64,000 bases of DNA. Source: Prinsepia uniflora (taxonomy: Eukaryota > Streptophyta > Magnoliopsida > Rosales > Rosaceae). The position numbers and the translations under genes were made by a program. Where the stretch lies: assembly GCA_032719365.1 (NCBI GenBank), contig CM064876.1, positions 62,057,864 to 62,121,863 on the forward strand. Reading direction: 5' to 3'. The notes under the pieces were generated by a model, which did not search any database, was not told the DNA's origin, and worked only from the letters and a program-made list of their open reading frames with translations. Positions 24,375-37,709 of the stretch are shown here, in pieces (within the stretch, counting starts at the first letter, position 1; each line of letters starts with the position of its first letter).

Positions 24375-27066
24375 TGACTCATCCCAATCCCCTTGTGATT
24401 AATGGGATGTGTTATACTCTCGTCTAACCCACGTGTGCCACGAAGGGCCAGACAAGGGATAACCTAAAACCTCTGCCCATTTGGGACTTTCAGAGTGCGC
24501 TAGGATCAGTGAAGGAGTGTGATGTCTCGGTCTTTACTACAGCCCGCATCCGCGATCAACCTGAAGGGCATTAAAAACCATTCTAAAGCTGTGAGTGGAC
24601 AAAACAAATAATTTAATAAAAACTCATTTCATCAAAGACATTTATGCCCTTCACTAAAAAGTATGCATGCATTCGAAAACCTGTAATCAAACCATTTACT
24701 ATTAATTAAATCATTAGAGTCTTAGCCCAAAACCGTAAACCAAAGTGTATGGGAACTCAGCCCAAAACCAACCATGTGGGAACTCAGCCCAAAAATAATC
24801 CTCGGCATCCCTGATGCCTAACATCCCAGATGTCACAATCAATACCGTCACGGATCCAAAGCTACGCGTGCTACTCAGGGTCTCAATCCCGAGTCTCCCT
24901 AGGGTCTACCCAGGTCAATGACCCGCAGATTAATGACCCTCTTTGGGGGAAGGTTTTAACCTTTAGCAATCCTGCTCCTAAGTCACTATACGGTCTGGTC
25001 ACCCCGTGTAATGACCCCTCACAAGCATTAATTCATGATTACTCCAGAATACTATGGGACGTCTAGAGGAGACAACCAACCACTCCAGGATACTACGGGA
25101 CGTCTGGAGGGAAACCACTCGTGAGGATGGTATATGGAAACCATTTTATAAATCATCTCAAATCGTTCAAAGGGCTATGCCCAGGATTTCCATAAAACCA
25201 TCGTAAATCCACAAATCCAATTCCATTTAGGGTCTCCGAACTCGAAATCACATTTTATAAACCACTATGGGACTCATGCTCGATATCATAAACTAATTGG
25301 GCCTCAAACCCGATCATGTAAGTCAATTGGGACTCTAACCCGATATCTCATTAAATCAAACGGACTTCGAGTCCGATAGTTTTCAAATGAAATGGGTCTC
25401 ATGCCCGATTCCATATTTCCAAATCCAAAACCATTCCATTAAAGCATCATAGAAATACGAGTGTGTTTAAGCACAGTATAAAACCATAAATCTCGAAATA
25501 TGTGCAAATATGTACATATTAAATACCAAAATCAAATCTATCATAAATCACATATTTAAAACATATAAAACAGTATGCATGCATCAATTTAGAAATCAAT
25601 GTCCACTCACAGACCGTCCTAGTTGTCACCTCGATATGCGTGCCATAAGCCTTTCCAGCCAAATCATCATCTTCGGAACTCCTTGACCTATCCAAATCAT
25701 ACTCGAAGGTCACTAATCAACTATACAAGTTCATACGATTAAACCCCAAAACTCCCGAAAAATTCAACGTGTCCCAAACACGTTTCCCGAGGTGAAAAAC
25801 CTCAATTTGACCAACCTAACGATCTCCGATCAACCTGAAATCACCACCATTAGATTCGTATCATTGAAACCTTTAATATAGTCCTAGTCTGACCTTGAAA
25901 AGTGTGCCCACGCGTTTCCACGCTCCTGGTCAAGCCAAAAGTCAACGCTGAAAGTCAACCTTAAAAAGTCAACGATGACGTCATGCTGGCGTTAGCACTG
26001 ACAGCTCTGACAGTGCCACATGTCGAGTTCTTATTGGTCCATGTCTGACATTTTCAGATCTGACATGATGACGTCACTAGGATGACGTCATCGCTGACGT
26101 CATTAGTCATCCCTAACCTCAGTCGGGTTCTGCAATTGGGTCGCCGCGACCCGCGACCTGACCTGGCCGGTTCTCCCAACTCCGGCCACCATTCATTTTT
26201 CGTTTTTCTTCCTAAAGCTTCACCTCACTGTCCCTAATCGATCTATGACCTTAAAAACATGAAATCGAACTGTAACCTTACCCTTTGGATCCAAGAACAG
26301 CGAGCCCAGATTCCTCCTTCGAGTTCCCACGATTCCGGCCATCTCTGGCTTTGATACTAGGCCCATTGAGTTTGTCTCGACGTCAGGAACATCATCATAA
26401 TCATCAAATCAATTAGCAACAAACCAAACTAATCCCACAATTTTTTACTTGAAAACAGGGTTCACGGGTTTGGGGCTTACCTCGCCGTCTTGTCTCCGTC
26501 GAGGCCATCGTCCTCATCGTCTCGATGTCCTCTCTCTTTTTCATTCACGGGCCATCATCATTTGATGAAGGATTGAAGGTGTGGTATATGATGGCTTCAC
26601 AGTTTAGAAGAAAATAGCAAATGAAGAAGGTGTTTGAACGAACAAAGAAGATGAAGGTGAAATAAGGATCCCAATGTTTGGGGAAATTGGCCAATCAGAT
26701 GAGTGACATTTGTCACTCATCAATTGGTCCTCCCAGGTATTTGAACCAATCCAATTAAACCAACTATACACTTTCTCGGTTTGCATGAATAGTTATGATT
26801 CCCTATCCTAAACCATAACTTCCTCGTACGATGTCCGATTTTGACATGCTGCCTATCTACAGACTCGTATCGACTCGATGTACATAACGATCATTGGTCT
26901 TTGTGCATTTGACCATCCAGGTCAAAAGTCAACATTTTACCCAAATCCAAGGGCAAAACGGTCATTTCACATCGTCCGTCCGTAGTCTCTCAACTAATCA
27001 GAGATTAGTCACATTAATCCATAATTAATTAATATTTAATCCCGATATTCGGGATGGGTCGTTATA
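24375..27066 (-). mobile_element. 3' LTR of the outer element (LTR B2)
   Basis: 2692 bases starting TGACTCATCCC and ending GGGTCGTTATA, where the usual final ACA has become ATA. It is followed by the polypurine tract, which identifies it as the 3' LTR. It shares a distinct subfamily sequence with LTR H (for example the paired GGGAACTCAGCCC lines near 24750-24790 and 50560-50590). Confidence 0.85.
25976..26102. promoter_or_regulatory. Cluster of four TGACGTCA palindromes
   Basis: TGACGTCA occurs at 25976-25983, 26069-26076, 26083-26090 and 26095-26102. It is the full palindromic site for TGA-class bZIP factors. The last two start 12 bases apart, the spacing of the as-1 element. It lies in the U3 half of LTR B2, so it may make this LTR responsive to salicylate or oxidative stress; that is inference. 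Confidence 0.65.
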
Positions 27067-27067
27067 A

Positions 27068-27079
27068 CTTTCCCTCCTT
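27068..27079 (-). other. Polypurine tract of the outer element
   Basis: Minus strand AAGGAGGGAAAG directly before the 3' LTR. The preceding wording GGACGAAATTCTTT is typical of plant Gypsy-type elements at this position. Confidence 0.85.
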
Positions 27080-27895
27080 AAAGAATTTCGTCCTCAAAAT
27101 TCAAACTAACCCAATTCCACAACTAAACCGTGGGAAATACAATCTTGTCTCTCACTAAGAGTACTCTCGTGTAACCGTACACGTTTGACATAACCACACG
27201 TCGGCTCGTAAGCCTCACTCGAGATACAGATACTCGTCGATCTCGCCTGTCAACCAGTCTAACAAGTCATCTATACTAAGTTGACATCAAATCGGCTTTT
27301 CAACCTGACAACCCTTCTCATCCGACAATGGAAGCTGACATCATGCTCAGCGTCCGATCAGGAAACCACCCGCTAGATCCTACTGTCACCATGGCATGAA
27401 TTTCACCTCATAGGCCATACTCAAATTTGTGGCTTTTATCGGCCTCGGTACTCACATCAGTCAACTCCCTCAGCGTCCCACACTGACGCTAGTGAGAGTT
27501 ACAGAGCAGTCGCTTCATACGACAATTCTGGAGTTTATCTGTCTAATCCCCGTATGAGGCATACCATATAATCCATTTCTGTGTCCATTCCTAGTCTTCT
27601 GGTCACTCGAATAGCATCAAAAACGTCTACTCCCAATCACGTCATCCAATACGTAATCCGAATCACATCCACCAAGGCGTACCCATTCATGCCCAATGAG
27701 TATCCAATCTCACCCATGACTATCGAGACGTACCAACTCCGATCCGACTGGATACATGCTCATTTGATTATCATATCATACTAGATCGACTCTGAAAGGA
27801 AGCCAATCCCAGTAATGCACCTCACTTACTGAGATAGCCTCTGCTCGACAATCACTGACACTTTCAGTCTGAATGAGTAAATCCAAGATCCATAC

Positions 27896-28110
27896 TCATC
27901 CACATATCTAACCATACTCACTCACGTGTCCAAGAAAAACCAATACTCCTCCACATATCCAAGACAGATCATATACTCACTTCATATATCCAAGACAAAC
28001 CACTTCTGATATCCAAGACCCAGCCGCATTCACATATTTAAGACATAGTAATTCCGACACCCACATATCCAAGACAGACCATATACTCTCTTCACATATC
28101 CAACCTCTGT
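27896..28110. repeat. CACATATCCAAGAC-type short repeats
   Basis: Seven or so imperfect repeats of a CACATATCCAAGAC unit at irregular spacing of about 25-60 bases. They sit inside the internal domain of the outer element; no function is evident. Confidence 0.7.
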
Positions 28111-30340
28111 CTTGTCATTTCACCTATTATTCCAAGAGATTCCTCAACTGTCTCATAATATGATTCTCCTCTGCTTCTAGCTTAGTATAATCAGCAAGGT
28201 AATTCACTCAGATAACTACCAGAATTTGATTCATAGGATCTTACACCCTTTTTGAATCCTTATACTATCACACTGCTCCTTAACCATCTTCACATCTGGT
28301 AAGATCACCCAAAGACAAGACACGTCTAGCCTGTGGGTTCACTGCAATTACCTCACATCGATCCCTGTCATTCCACGCCATCCTTCTCCTCATTATGTCC
28401 TAATCGGATTCCCTCGTCCACTCACATAGGGAAATCAAAGATGATCCAAGACGGTGACATCAAAATTTATCATGCGTGAAGGTCAATACAATTCCACTAC
28501 ACTCAACACGTCAGGTGACACCAAGAACCATCTGCTAACTAGCAGAAAATGAGAAGTCACACTCAGTGACCTCGGGATATCCATCGCCAATGCAGAATCA
28601 AGTACTCTTCTCATTGTCTCAATCATAACTTCTCTTGATTCTGAAGTTCCAACCATATTGGAATGATATCCATCTTTTCCGACCATTGGACTTAATCCCT
28701 AACAGGTATCCTACCACTGGACTGGGAATTCCACGATTCACTCGGACCACATCCACGTGTCCGTAAACAATCTAACACCCAACTCGTAGATCTGTTGAAG
28801 ACCATTTATGCACATCCAAAAGGATATCAATTCATCTTAAACTGATGTACCGCTCGACTGAAAAGTCACAACAGGCTCATGTTGTGATCTGCAGCCAAAT
28901 CTCTGCATACCACCATATTTGACCAATCAGCCACTAATCCCCACGACAGTACTTGTGGCATCCCTTTATACCGTTTCATCCAATCACCACTTAGTCATCT
29001 CAATCACATCAGTTATCTCAACATAATTCCCAAGAATCAACACTAGCCGACGAATCCTCATCGTAGTGTAGTGGTAGATACCGAACATAAGCACATCACG
29101 ACTGAGTCACATCCTTAGCTCGTGGGTCATCATCTCCTACCGTCATCGTAATCACTGGCACACAGTGTGCGAATCAATCCAACCTGAAACTCTGCTTATA
29201 CCGAGTAATAACCACGTACCTCTGCTTAGGTTGGAGGAACTCTACCTCCCTTAACTCACCAACTCTGAGTACAATCACCCTGACAAATCATACAAGAAAA
29301 TGAACATTCCCTGAACGTCCCCCGACTCTCAATAATCACAATTGTACCCGTGACATTCTCTACCAATCAAAATTCCTCCAGGATTCAACACACTGGAACA
29401 TGACATCTCATGCCAAATGGGATTAAACATTCCCATTGCCAACAGTCTCAACTAGGGTCGTCCACGACCTCCACTTATACCACTTGACACAATCCTTATC
29501 TGACATGACCGCTCAGCAGTCCCGACTCTCACAATCGTCATACGGGTACAACTGGTCAACTAGGTCCCATCTAATGACACGACCCATCCCAATCCCCCCG
29601 GGATTACCGTGGAATGTGTCATGCTCTCGTCTGATAAGAGGTGTCTGACAAGGGATAACCTGATGCCACTACCCAAACGGGGCTTCCAAAGTGAGCAAGG
29701 ATCGATGGAGGAGGTGTGCGATGTCCCAGTCTCTGCTGTAGTCGCATCCAGAATCAACCTGAAAGGCATTAAAAACAAAAGCTGTGAGTGGATGAAAATA
29801 AATAAGTTTAATAACACATTTCATAAGACATTTATGCCCTCCATAAAAACGTATGCATGCCACAAAAACCAGTAGTCCAAAACATTTTCTCAACAAGGCA
29901 TTAGGGCCTTAGCCCAAAACCGTAAACCATAAATCCAACCGAAAAACCATTTCATAGATCCATTAGTCATATTTACCACATTATCATCTCCGGCATCCTA
30001 GATGCCTAGCGTCCAGACGCTTGACGTCTCAGACGTCACATTTCACCGTATAACCATAAGCTACGCGTGCTACCCGGGGTCTCAATCCTGAGTCCAATCC
30101 CCGAACCCAGTCCGGGTACAGCATCCCAAATGCCTGACGTTCCAGACGTCTAATTATAGCAATCCTGCTCCTGAGTCACTATACGGTCCGGTAGCTCCGT
30201 ACAATGACCCCTCGCAGGCAATGCACCGTGATTTCTCCAGTGTCCCCGACACCTGGAGGAGACCTTCACATATCCTCATATCAAGATGGTATATGTAATC
30301 AGTTTATTCAAATCATTACACAACATTACAATTCCATTTA

Positions 30341-30601
30341 GGGTCCCTGACCCGAAATCATATTTATAAAACATAGGGTCCCAGACCCGAAACCATATTC
30401 ATAACCCAACTGAGCCTCATGCCCGTTTCTGTAAACCACTGGGCCCACGACCCAAATTCATAAATCAATTGGGCCCCTGGCCCGATAATATAACTCAAAT
30501 GGGTCTCAGCCCGATTTCGTAAATAACTGGGCCCCTGCCCGATTTCATAAAGCAATTGGACTCCAAGTCCGAGGTTTCCAAAACCATTGGGCCTCATGCC
30601 C
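30341..30601 (-). repeat. Hairpin array in LTR C
   Basis: About eight units, roughly 30 bases apart, each GG..CC-like stem plus spacer of the type GATTTCGTAAAC. Examples: GGGTCCCTGACCC (30341-30353), GGGTCCCAGACCC (30376-30388), GGGCCCCTGGCCC (30471-30483), GGACTCCAAGTCC (30558-30570), GGGCCTCATGCCC (30589-30601). Arms covary: GGGT/ACCC, GGGC/GCCC, GGAC/GTCC. The 5' LTR copy (about 41740-42000) keeps the array. Confidence 0.75.
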
Positions 30602-30688
30602 GAGTTTCTCTTTCCAATTTCAAAACCATTTCATGAAATCATACCCAAAGTTATAAGTATGGAAAATCAGTGTAAACCTGGAAAACCT

Positions 30689-30714
30689 CGATTTACGTGC
30701 AAGCACGTAAATCG
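30689..30714. repeat. Perfect 26-base hairpin in LTR C
   Basis: Arm CGATTTACGTGC (30689-30700), loop AA, then the exact reverse complement (30703-30714). The same sequence is found at 42086-42111 and 48465-48490. Confidence 0.92.
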
Positions 30715-31162
30715 CCTCGAAATACATGAAACCGGATAATTTGTCAATATCCAAATCACATCATACAATCACAATCATAATCCATATAAAACAGTTAAGC
30801 ATGCATAGAATTTATAAAACCAAAGTCCACTCACAGACCGTTTAACCGTGTGCCTCGATACGCGTGTCATAGGCCTTCCCGGGCCACACCACTATCACTG
30901 GGACTCCCAATCTTGTCCAAATGACATTAGAGGGTCACTAACCTCTTCATTAACATCCTATTAAAGTCCCGTAAATTTCCCGATCTTTAACTCTTTTTAA
31001 ACTAGATTTAAAACTTTCGGACATCCCGAACAATGTCGGAACGGGGTCCGATTAACACGAAACCAACGCTAAAATGTTCGTTACATTGCATAGGATAAAA
31101 GTCATGTTGGCCTCACCTCGAGATTCGTGCCCACGCGCTGGCACGCGCCGCCATGAGTGGCT

Positions 31163-31181
31163 GCGCGTGAAAGCCACGCGC
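31163..31181. repeat. GC-rich hairpin in LTR C
   Basis: GCGCGTG (31163-31169) and CACGCGC (31175-31181) around the loop AAAGC. Variants occur in LTR A (near 16360-16381), solo LTR D (near 36224-36245), F (near 46153-46174) and G (near 48937-48957, decayed). Confidence 0.8.
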
Positions 31182-32381
31182 CTGCTACAGTGACTGCTAC
31201 AGTCATCGTCTTCACCCGTTTCCACTAGTAAACGGGTCTGATTACCCGCGACCTGACTCGACCTGATTCCTGTCAATTCCAACCTAATTTCATCAATTGA
31301 TCACCCAGATAGACTCGCAACACATTGAATTAGATGTTTGTGTCATTCATTCAAGTCGACACGGCCTACAACTACCTTAATTGAACATAAGTCTTATTCG
31401 GGTTCAAGGTTCCAATTCATCACACAGGCACCGTTTCCTTTCAATTGATTAATTAGGAAGCTTTGTATACTCACCCTAAAGATGATTTCACAATTAATTT
31501 CACAAGAACTCACCTCAATCACCACGATTCTAAGCTCGAATTTTCCGGCCATCCACCTCATCTGTCCATGGCTCCAGGAGCTTCGAAACTTGCCACATTT
31601 GATTTGGATCGACTCAGTAAAGCTCCAGGAAGCTATTTCGGACCTCAATTAGGCTTGGGCTGGCCTAAAAACCGAAATTCGAATTTGAACTCATCAAAAA
31701 CCAGTTTTGGGTTTTTGAACATTCCCTCACCATTTTCACTCCTTTTCTTCCTTTCTCAATCTCAGAACACTTCATTCAGTCCCTTAAACCCTTTCCTGCT
31801 CACAATTCCACTCAGTTGGGCTCTGGAAAGGCTGATCATGTGTGGGAAGTACTCTTCTTTTCTTCCCATTTTAGAAACATAACAGCAAGGAATGCATTGC
31901 CCACATTCACCCGCATCCCACTCACCACACTCATACATGATTAAACAATCCAATAACACATAAACAATAGTTTAGCCCATCAATTTGCCCCATAAACAAT
32001 TCCACCTGTGCACTGGTCATGATTCCCATTCACGGTGCTACAGTGACCGTTCAAACAGCACCCAGTGAAATTACAATTCTGCCCTTGTGCAAAAAATTAC
32101 CAAAATGCCCCTTACGCATCCAGACCCTTAACTTGGTCAATCGAACTCCGATTGACGTGTGCCGTCTGTCTACGAACTCAGGGCATCGAGACCTTCCTAA
32201 CGGTCCTTGGCCCTCGGCCATCGGACCTCCCGATCAAAAAGTTAACATTTTGCCCACGCCTAGGGGCAAAATAGTCATTTTGCACAATTCGTCCGATTTC
32301 ACTCAACTAATCCCAGATTAGTCATTCTAAATCATAATGAAATAATATTAAATCCCGATACTCGGGACGGGTCGTTACAAC

Positions 32382-32393
32382 CTTCCCTCCTTA
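32382..32393 (-). other. Polypurine tract of the inner element
   Basis: Minus strand AAGGAGGGAAGG, next to the 3' LTR, matching the outer element's tract except for one base. Confidence 0.9.
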
Positions 32394-35300
32394 AATAATT
32401 TCTTCCCCGAAATTACCAAATATCCTTACTCCACATCCACCTTGTGGAAAACATTTCGATCTCACATCTGTGTATACTTGTACACCCACCATACTTGTCT
32501 GTACTCAGACGTCCCATCACGGTCTCTCACCGTACCGACCACACTCGAACACCGCGAGTGAAATTGATCACCTGATCCTTGTCAATTTTACCATTTAGCT
32601 GACTCCTTCAGCTTGTCGGTTCCTTTCCATTGCTAATACATCCTTACGTCTGCTCCCATTGGGAGTCATCAAATCTCACTTATCAGTCCATGCTGACACT
32701 ACCAGCCAAACTTTTACCACTAAGCTTTACCACCCTAGTAAAGCTCCAACCATCGACTAAACAGTGACAACACCCCATACTGCCACTCGCTCAAAGTAGC
32801 GTAAGATCAACCACATGATCTCATTTCGTAGGGAAAGCCCAATCCTGCAACATATATTAATCTCAATGTCCATAACCGCCGACTCCGTCAGCGAACCAAG
32901 ACGTTGGAAATATCTTGGCGTGATAACATCACACAAGGCTACTCGTTGTTACACTGACCACCAACTCACTCATCCTGAGTGTACGTATATCGTCAATTTA
33001 CTCAATCAAGTGGTGTAACTGGAACACATTGAATGCCAGCCCAGCAGTGATCACACATCTCAATACTAGGGTTCCACTAGCCATCCATGGCTAAGAACAC
33101 TTGCTCACACCACTGAACCCGACAAAATCACTCTGCTCAGTGCACCGTATCAAATGTCCAGTCCACAATCACAACCAAACAAATGATATCGGAACCAAGC
33201 CAATTACCATCAAGTTTAATCACACACCACTGGTACATCCCATGTACCGTCACTGAACACCACTCAGCCTATCCAGTATCAATCCTCGTACAACATACCC
33301 TGTACGTACATCTATCCATCAATCCGCCTACAACCACCTAGGTCGTGGCCAAACACGTTCTAATTACTCTAGAGTCCATCTGTCAGATTCTGTACCAGAC
33401 AGATCAAAATTCCGACCCAATATCCATTTCCAAATCCAAATCCAAAATCATTATTCCGTAAGCTAGCATTGGAATAATCATTCCGCACCCAAATCCAGTA
33501 ATCCACTTTTGAGCTTCGAAATCGAATCTTGAATCGTCACCCAGAAATTCGATTCCAAAACCCAAAATCTCGTTCACGTCTACCGAGATGTACCAAAACC
33601 GAACCTATCGGTTACCTGCTCAAAACACTCGATTGACTTCATAGGAAAACCAATCCCAATATCCACACGTTTAAGTTTGACAAAATTCGACCACTTCGGA
33701 AACCTACTCACCTGAGTAACAAACCATATGGGACTCATTTCGAAAAGAGTTTAGTCCCTACATCCTCAACTCAAACATCCAAGTAAGAGTGATAAACTCT
33801 CCACCTATCTGGATCATCAAGATCACGATCCAGATCCATCACTACGTCATCCGACAAGTAACATCACGATCCTAGATCGTCACCATGCCCAAAGCCCACA
33901 ACATCACAATTACGATCCACCTAGGATCCACACATGCTCACGTCGCTAACAATCCATCTGAAAACTGATCGTAGGGTCTTACACCCTCTTTGAATCCTTC
34001 GTTAAATTTCCATAGGTGGAATGGTGACCTCTCTTTTCACCACTAATTCCAGAATTAAGCACTACTCTTTGTGTCCAATGACCCAAAGCCAATCATGGGT
34101 CCACTCACCAATGCACGATCAACGTACAGGTAACTACAATTAACGTCCGCCACGAAAGGAAATAAGAAGTCACCCCTAATGACTTCAGCATACCGATCAC
34201 CGATGTGGAAACGAGCACTCCTCTCATCTCCATAATCACAACTCACCTCGAAACTGAGGTTCCAACCGTGTTGGAAACTGACATGCTCCCAATGAGATGT
34301 CAAGTCCAACCACTGGACTGCCCACATCCTCACCTTATAGGTTCAACACTCGGTTTTCCAAGTCATTCACAATTACAAAATTCCACCTCAACACCCCCAA
34401 TGATTTTCCTCGACTTTTCCAATTCCAATAATTTCCTTGTACTTTCTGGGGATATTAAAATTATACAACCTTACCAATCTCGGAGTTGACAACAACTCCC
34501 CAAATCCACTAATTCTCATGACAAAGGAGACGTCATCCCAAGATTCCTCAAGTCTCAATCATATCTTTTTATCCATTCATCACTTGTCATCTCATAACTG
34601 TTGGGACTTATCCCAACACGTCACAACCTCCACTGGATCCCATCCAGTCCATGATTTAGTCATTACCACACCTTAAATACCGAACATATGTCCAGCATGA
34701 CGGAGTCACACCCCAACTCGTGGCTCATCGTCATCACAATCACTAACACTAGCACTGGCTGTAATGACCCGTCCCGAATATCGGGATTGAATATTAATTG
34801 ATCATGAATTAGAATGACTAATCGGGGATTAGTTGAGTGAAATCGGACGAAACGTGCAAAATGACCATTTTGCCCCTAGCGTGGGCAAAATGTTGACTTT
34901 TAGTTCGGGCGGTCAAATGGACTTTGGCCGGTGACTGTGACGTAGTTCGGGACGTCACGAGTTCATAGACAGGTGGCACGTTCGATTCCGACATTCGTAG
35001 TGAAAGTTATGGCGTGCGGAAGTTGAGGGGTATTTTGGTAATTTGGCATATTAGGGGCCAAATGTTGACTTTTTGATCGGGAGGTCCGATGGACGAGGGC
35101 CAAGGACCGTTACGTAGGTCTCGTCGATACGAATCCAACGATAGGCGGCATGCCGAAATCGGAGATTTGACGACGAAGTTATGGTCACGGAATCGGGCTC
35201 GATTAACCGAACGAACCAGGGAATAAAATAATATTTTATTATGAACAGTGCCCGGTGACTGTGCACATCCGGATGAGTGACAAGTGTCACCCATCCCTTG

Positions 35301-36743
35301 ATTCCAGCTCCATGTTTCCCTCCCAACACCATCATTACAACATCATCATTTATCCTTCATCATTTTCCTCCATTTTCTCCTTAATTTTCTCCTTCTTTGT
35401 TCTTCTTACCCGTGAGCTTTGAGCAGCAGAATTGGAGAGTGTTGGCTGCCATTTCTAACTAGTTTTGAGGGAAAAATCGAGTGCTTGTTGAGACTAACTC
35501 AACTGGGTAAACACGGGAGATTAAGAGTGGCTGAAAACTGGGAATTCGAAAATTGGGTTTTTGGGAGGAAAAATCAAATTGGATGAATTGAGCCTTGTTG
35601 ATCGAAATTGGGTTCAGTTTCAGTCTTCTGGGATTACTACGATCAATTTTGTAGAAGGAACTAAGTGGAATTGAGGTCGAATTGAGGTAGAACTGAGGAA
35701 GGAAACTTTCAGAATTTTCGAGATTGAGTCGAGGAATTGGAGGCTTTGATTGTTGAAATTGAGCTGGGGATTTTGTTCCCGAGGATCCCACGATGCTTCT
35801 GGATCCATCAATTGGAAGAAACTGATTGAAATTGACTGAACTCCATAGTTGCACAGTGACGAAGAATCGAGTTTGAGTCGTGGCGTTTGAGCCATGAATT
35901 GATGCAATTGAGATGGGGAAAGAGTTTACCTGAATCCACTGAAGCTTCTGGTTTCATCAATTGAGAGAAATCGATTGAAATTGAGGGAGTTCTGAGGATG
36001 AACAGTGTGCGGGGTGTTCTTCGAATGATCAACTGTGATCATGAGGTTTGAGGTAAGTTCGATTGTAATTGTGTCCACAGATCTTAAATTGAACTTAATT
36101 CGAAGCTGTTTGAATGCTCAATTGATGAATTCAGTGTCGAATTGTTAGGATTGGAACCGGGTCTGATCGCGGGTTAAACGACCCGTTTACCAGACAAACG
36201 GGTGAGGGAGACAGCACTGTAGCTGGCGCGTGGGTTTCACGCGCAGCCACTCACGGCGGCGCGTGGGGGCGCGTCCGGCCTAGTCTCAAGGTGAGGTCAA
36301 CATGACTTTTGATCCTCTCAGTGTAACGAACATTTTGACGTTGATTTCGGTGAAATCGGATATTATTTCGATAATGTTCCGCGTATCCGAAGTTTTGTAT
36401 TACGTTAAAAATACGTATTTAAATCCCGGAAAAATTGGGGAAAATTATATGTTGTATTTTGAGATGTTAGTAACCCTCTATAATGATTTTGGACAGGAGT
36501 TGTGATTTCCAGATTTTACGGAAAAACGTGCAGCTCGGAAACGGACCGTTTTGGACGGTGTGTGTGAGTGGACTTTGTTTTCTAACCGTGATGCATGCAT
36601 ATATGATTTAAATGCCTTATTATATGATTTTATATGCTTGGGCATGATTTATGTTTCAATCCGGTAATTTCTCGATTTTATGAATATTATATTATTATTT
36701 TGGGCGATTTCGAGAAATTACGAAATTTGGTAAAAATGATGTT

Positions 36744-37240
36744 TGGACTTTGTTTGTGAGTCCGAGATTAAAATTGGTTGGAAATAATGTGTGGACTCGG
36801 ATTATGAGTCATGGATTGAGAATGATGTTGTGACTCGGGAATGAGTCAAGGATTTCGTGGATTTACGTGAAAATAGCAACGGAGGTTGCAACGCATGGAT
36901 TTGCGTGATAATGTTATTTTGGGCATGAGAACCCAAGTGAATAGTGATTTTGACTCGGATTTGGAGTCATTTGTGAAATTGTGAAATTAATGATTTATTG
37001 GGATTTTATGATTATTTTAATCAGTCTTTTGGGCACGTTTTACGAGGAACGTGCAAATGATGTTTTGGGCTAGGCCCGGAGTTTAAATGATTTCTAAAAT
37101 GATGTTTTGACTTGGTTGGTGAGTCAATGATGATTTTCGGATTATTCTATTGATTTAAATGTGATTTTAACGGTTTATGTGTAAAAGGTATTTTGGGCTT
37201 GAGACCCAGTTGAGAAGGACCTTGACTTGGTATGAAGTCA
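36744..37240 (+). repeat. Hairpin series in LTR D
   Basis: Successive short inverted repeats of differing arm sequence: GGACT and AGTCC (36744-36762), GACTC and GAGTC (36794-36810), GACTC and GAGTC (36832-36847), then GACTC/GAGTC and GGGC/GCCC-type pairs up to about 37240. Arm pairs differ from those of the minus copies, but pairing is kept. Confidence 0.65.
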
Positions 37241-37545
37241 AGATTTGATTGAAATGTTTTGGGATGTAATTCCCGGGATGGTTTTCATTGTGATTGTGAT
37301 ATTCCCAGACGGTCGGTGCTTGGGGGGATTACCCAGACGACCGGAGCTTGGGGGATGTGATTGTAGGATCGGGAGTTGATCCTATGGTAGTCAGCTTCTC
37401 GGATGAGACTGAGCCTAGATGTACCACTCGGAGGTGTCTGATCCTGGGGATGTGTTCGCCCAGAGGTGACTGAGCCCGAGGGGGTTGAGCCCAGAGGTGC
37501 CTGTTCCCGAGAGAGTGACTGGATATTGGCCTACGCGTAGTGCAA

Positions 37546-37709
37546 CACTTGTGAGTAGTGCAGTTTGATTGATTGTGCACTTGTGAGTAGTGCAGTTTGA
37601 TTGATTGTGCACTTGTGAGTAGTGCAGATGTGATTGGTGATATTTTATGCACTCGTGAGTAGTGCAGATTGATTGGATTGATATATTTCTTGTGCACTGG
37701 TGATTAGTG
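37546..37709 (+). repeat. Tandem repeat with GCACT/AGTGC hairpins
   Basis: The word GTGAGTAGTGCAG recurs at 37551, 37583, 37615 and 37655, so the period is 32, 32 then 40 bases; a further variant is at about 37695. From the second repeat on, each unit can fold GCACT against AGTGC around a 7-base loop. Confidence 0.8.

Larger units (their letters stand above)
27067..29574 (-). mobile_element. Internal domain of the outer element, non-coding
   Basis: About 2.5 kb with only short open frames on either strand and no recognisable protease, reverse transcriptase, RNase H or integrase motif. It contains a run of CATATCCAAGAC-type repeats (27930-28110). Parts align by eye to 33960-34760 and 38189-38400 of the inner element, including the words TCTTACACCC and TTTGAATCCTT. 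It is cut at 29574 by the inner element and resumes at 44337. Confidence 0.75.
29575..32380 (-). mobile_element. 3' LTR of the inner element (LTR C)
   Basis: 2806 bases, uninterrupted, TGACACGACCC to GGGTCGTTACA. It is the best reference copy of the family here. It carries the hairpin array (30341-30601), the perfect 26-base hairpin (30689-30714) and the GC-rich hairpin (31163-31181). Confidence 0.92.

Noticed and set aside
31463..31882. 139-codon open frame in LTR C
   Set aside because: Lies inside a non-coding LTR; the paired LTR E has the same stretch broken by an insertion, and no protein motif is visible.
34055..34333. 92-codon minus-strand frame as a possible retrotransposon protein
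   Set aside because: No protease, RT, RNase H or integrase motif; similar short frame at 28483-28686 does not extend. Treated as chance openness in the non-coding centre.
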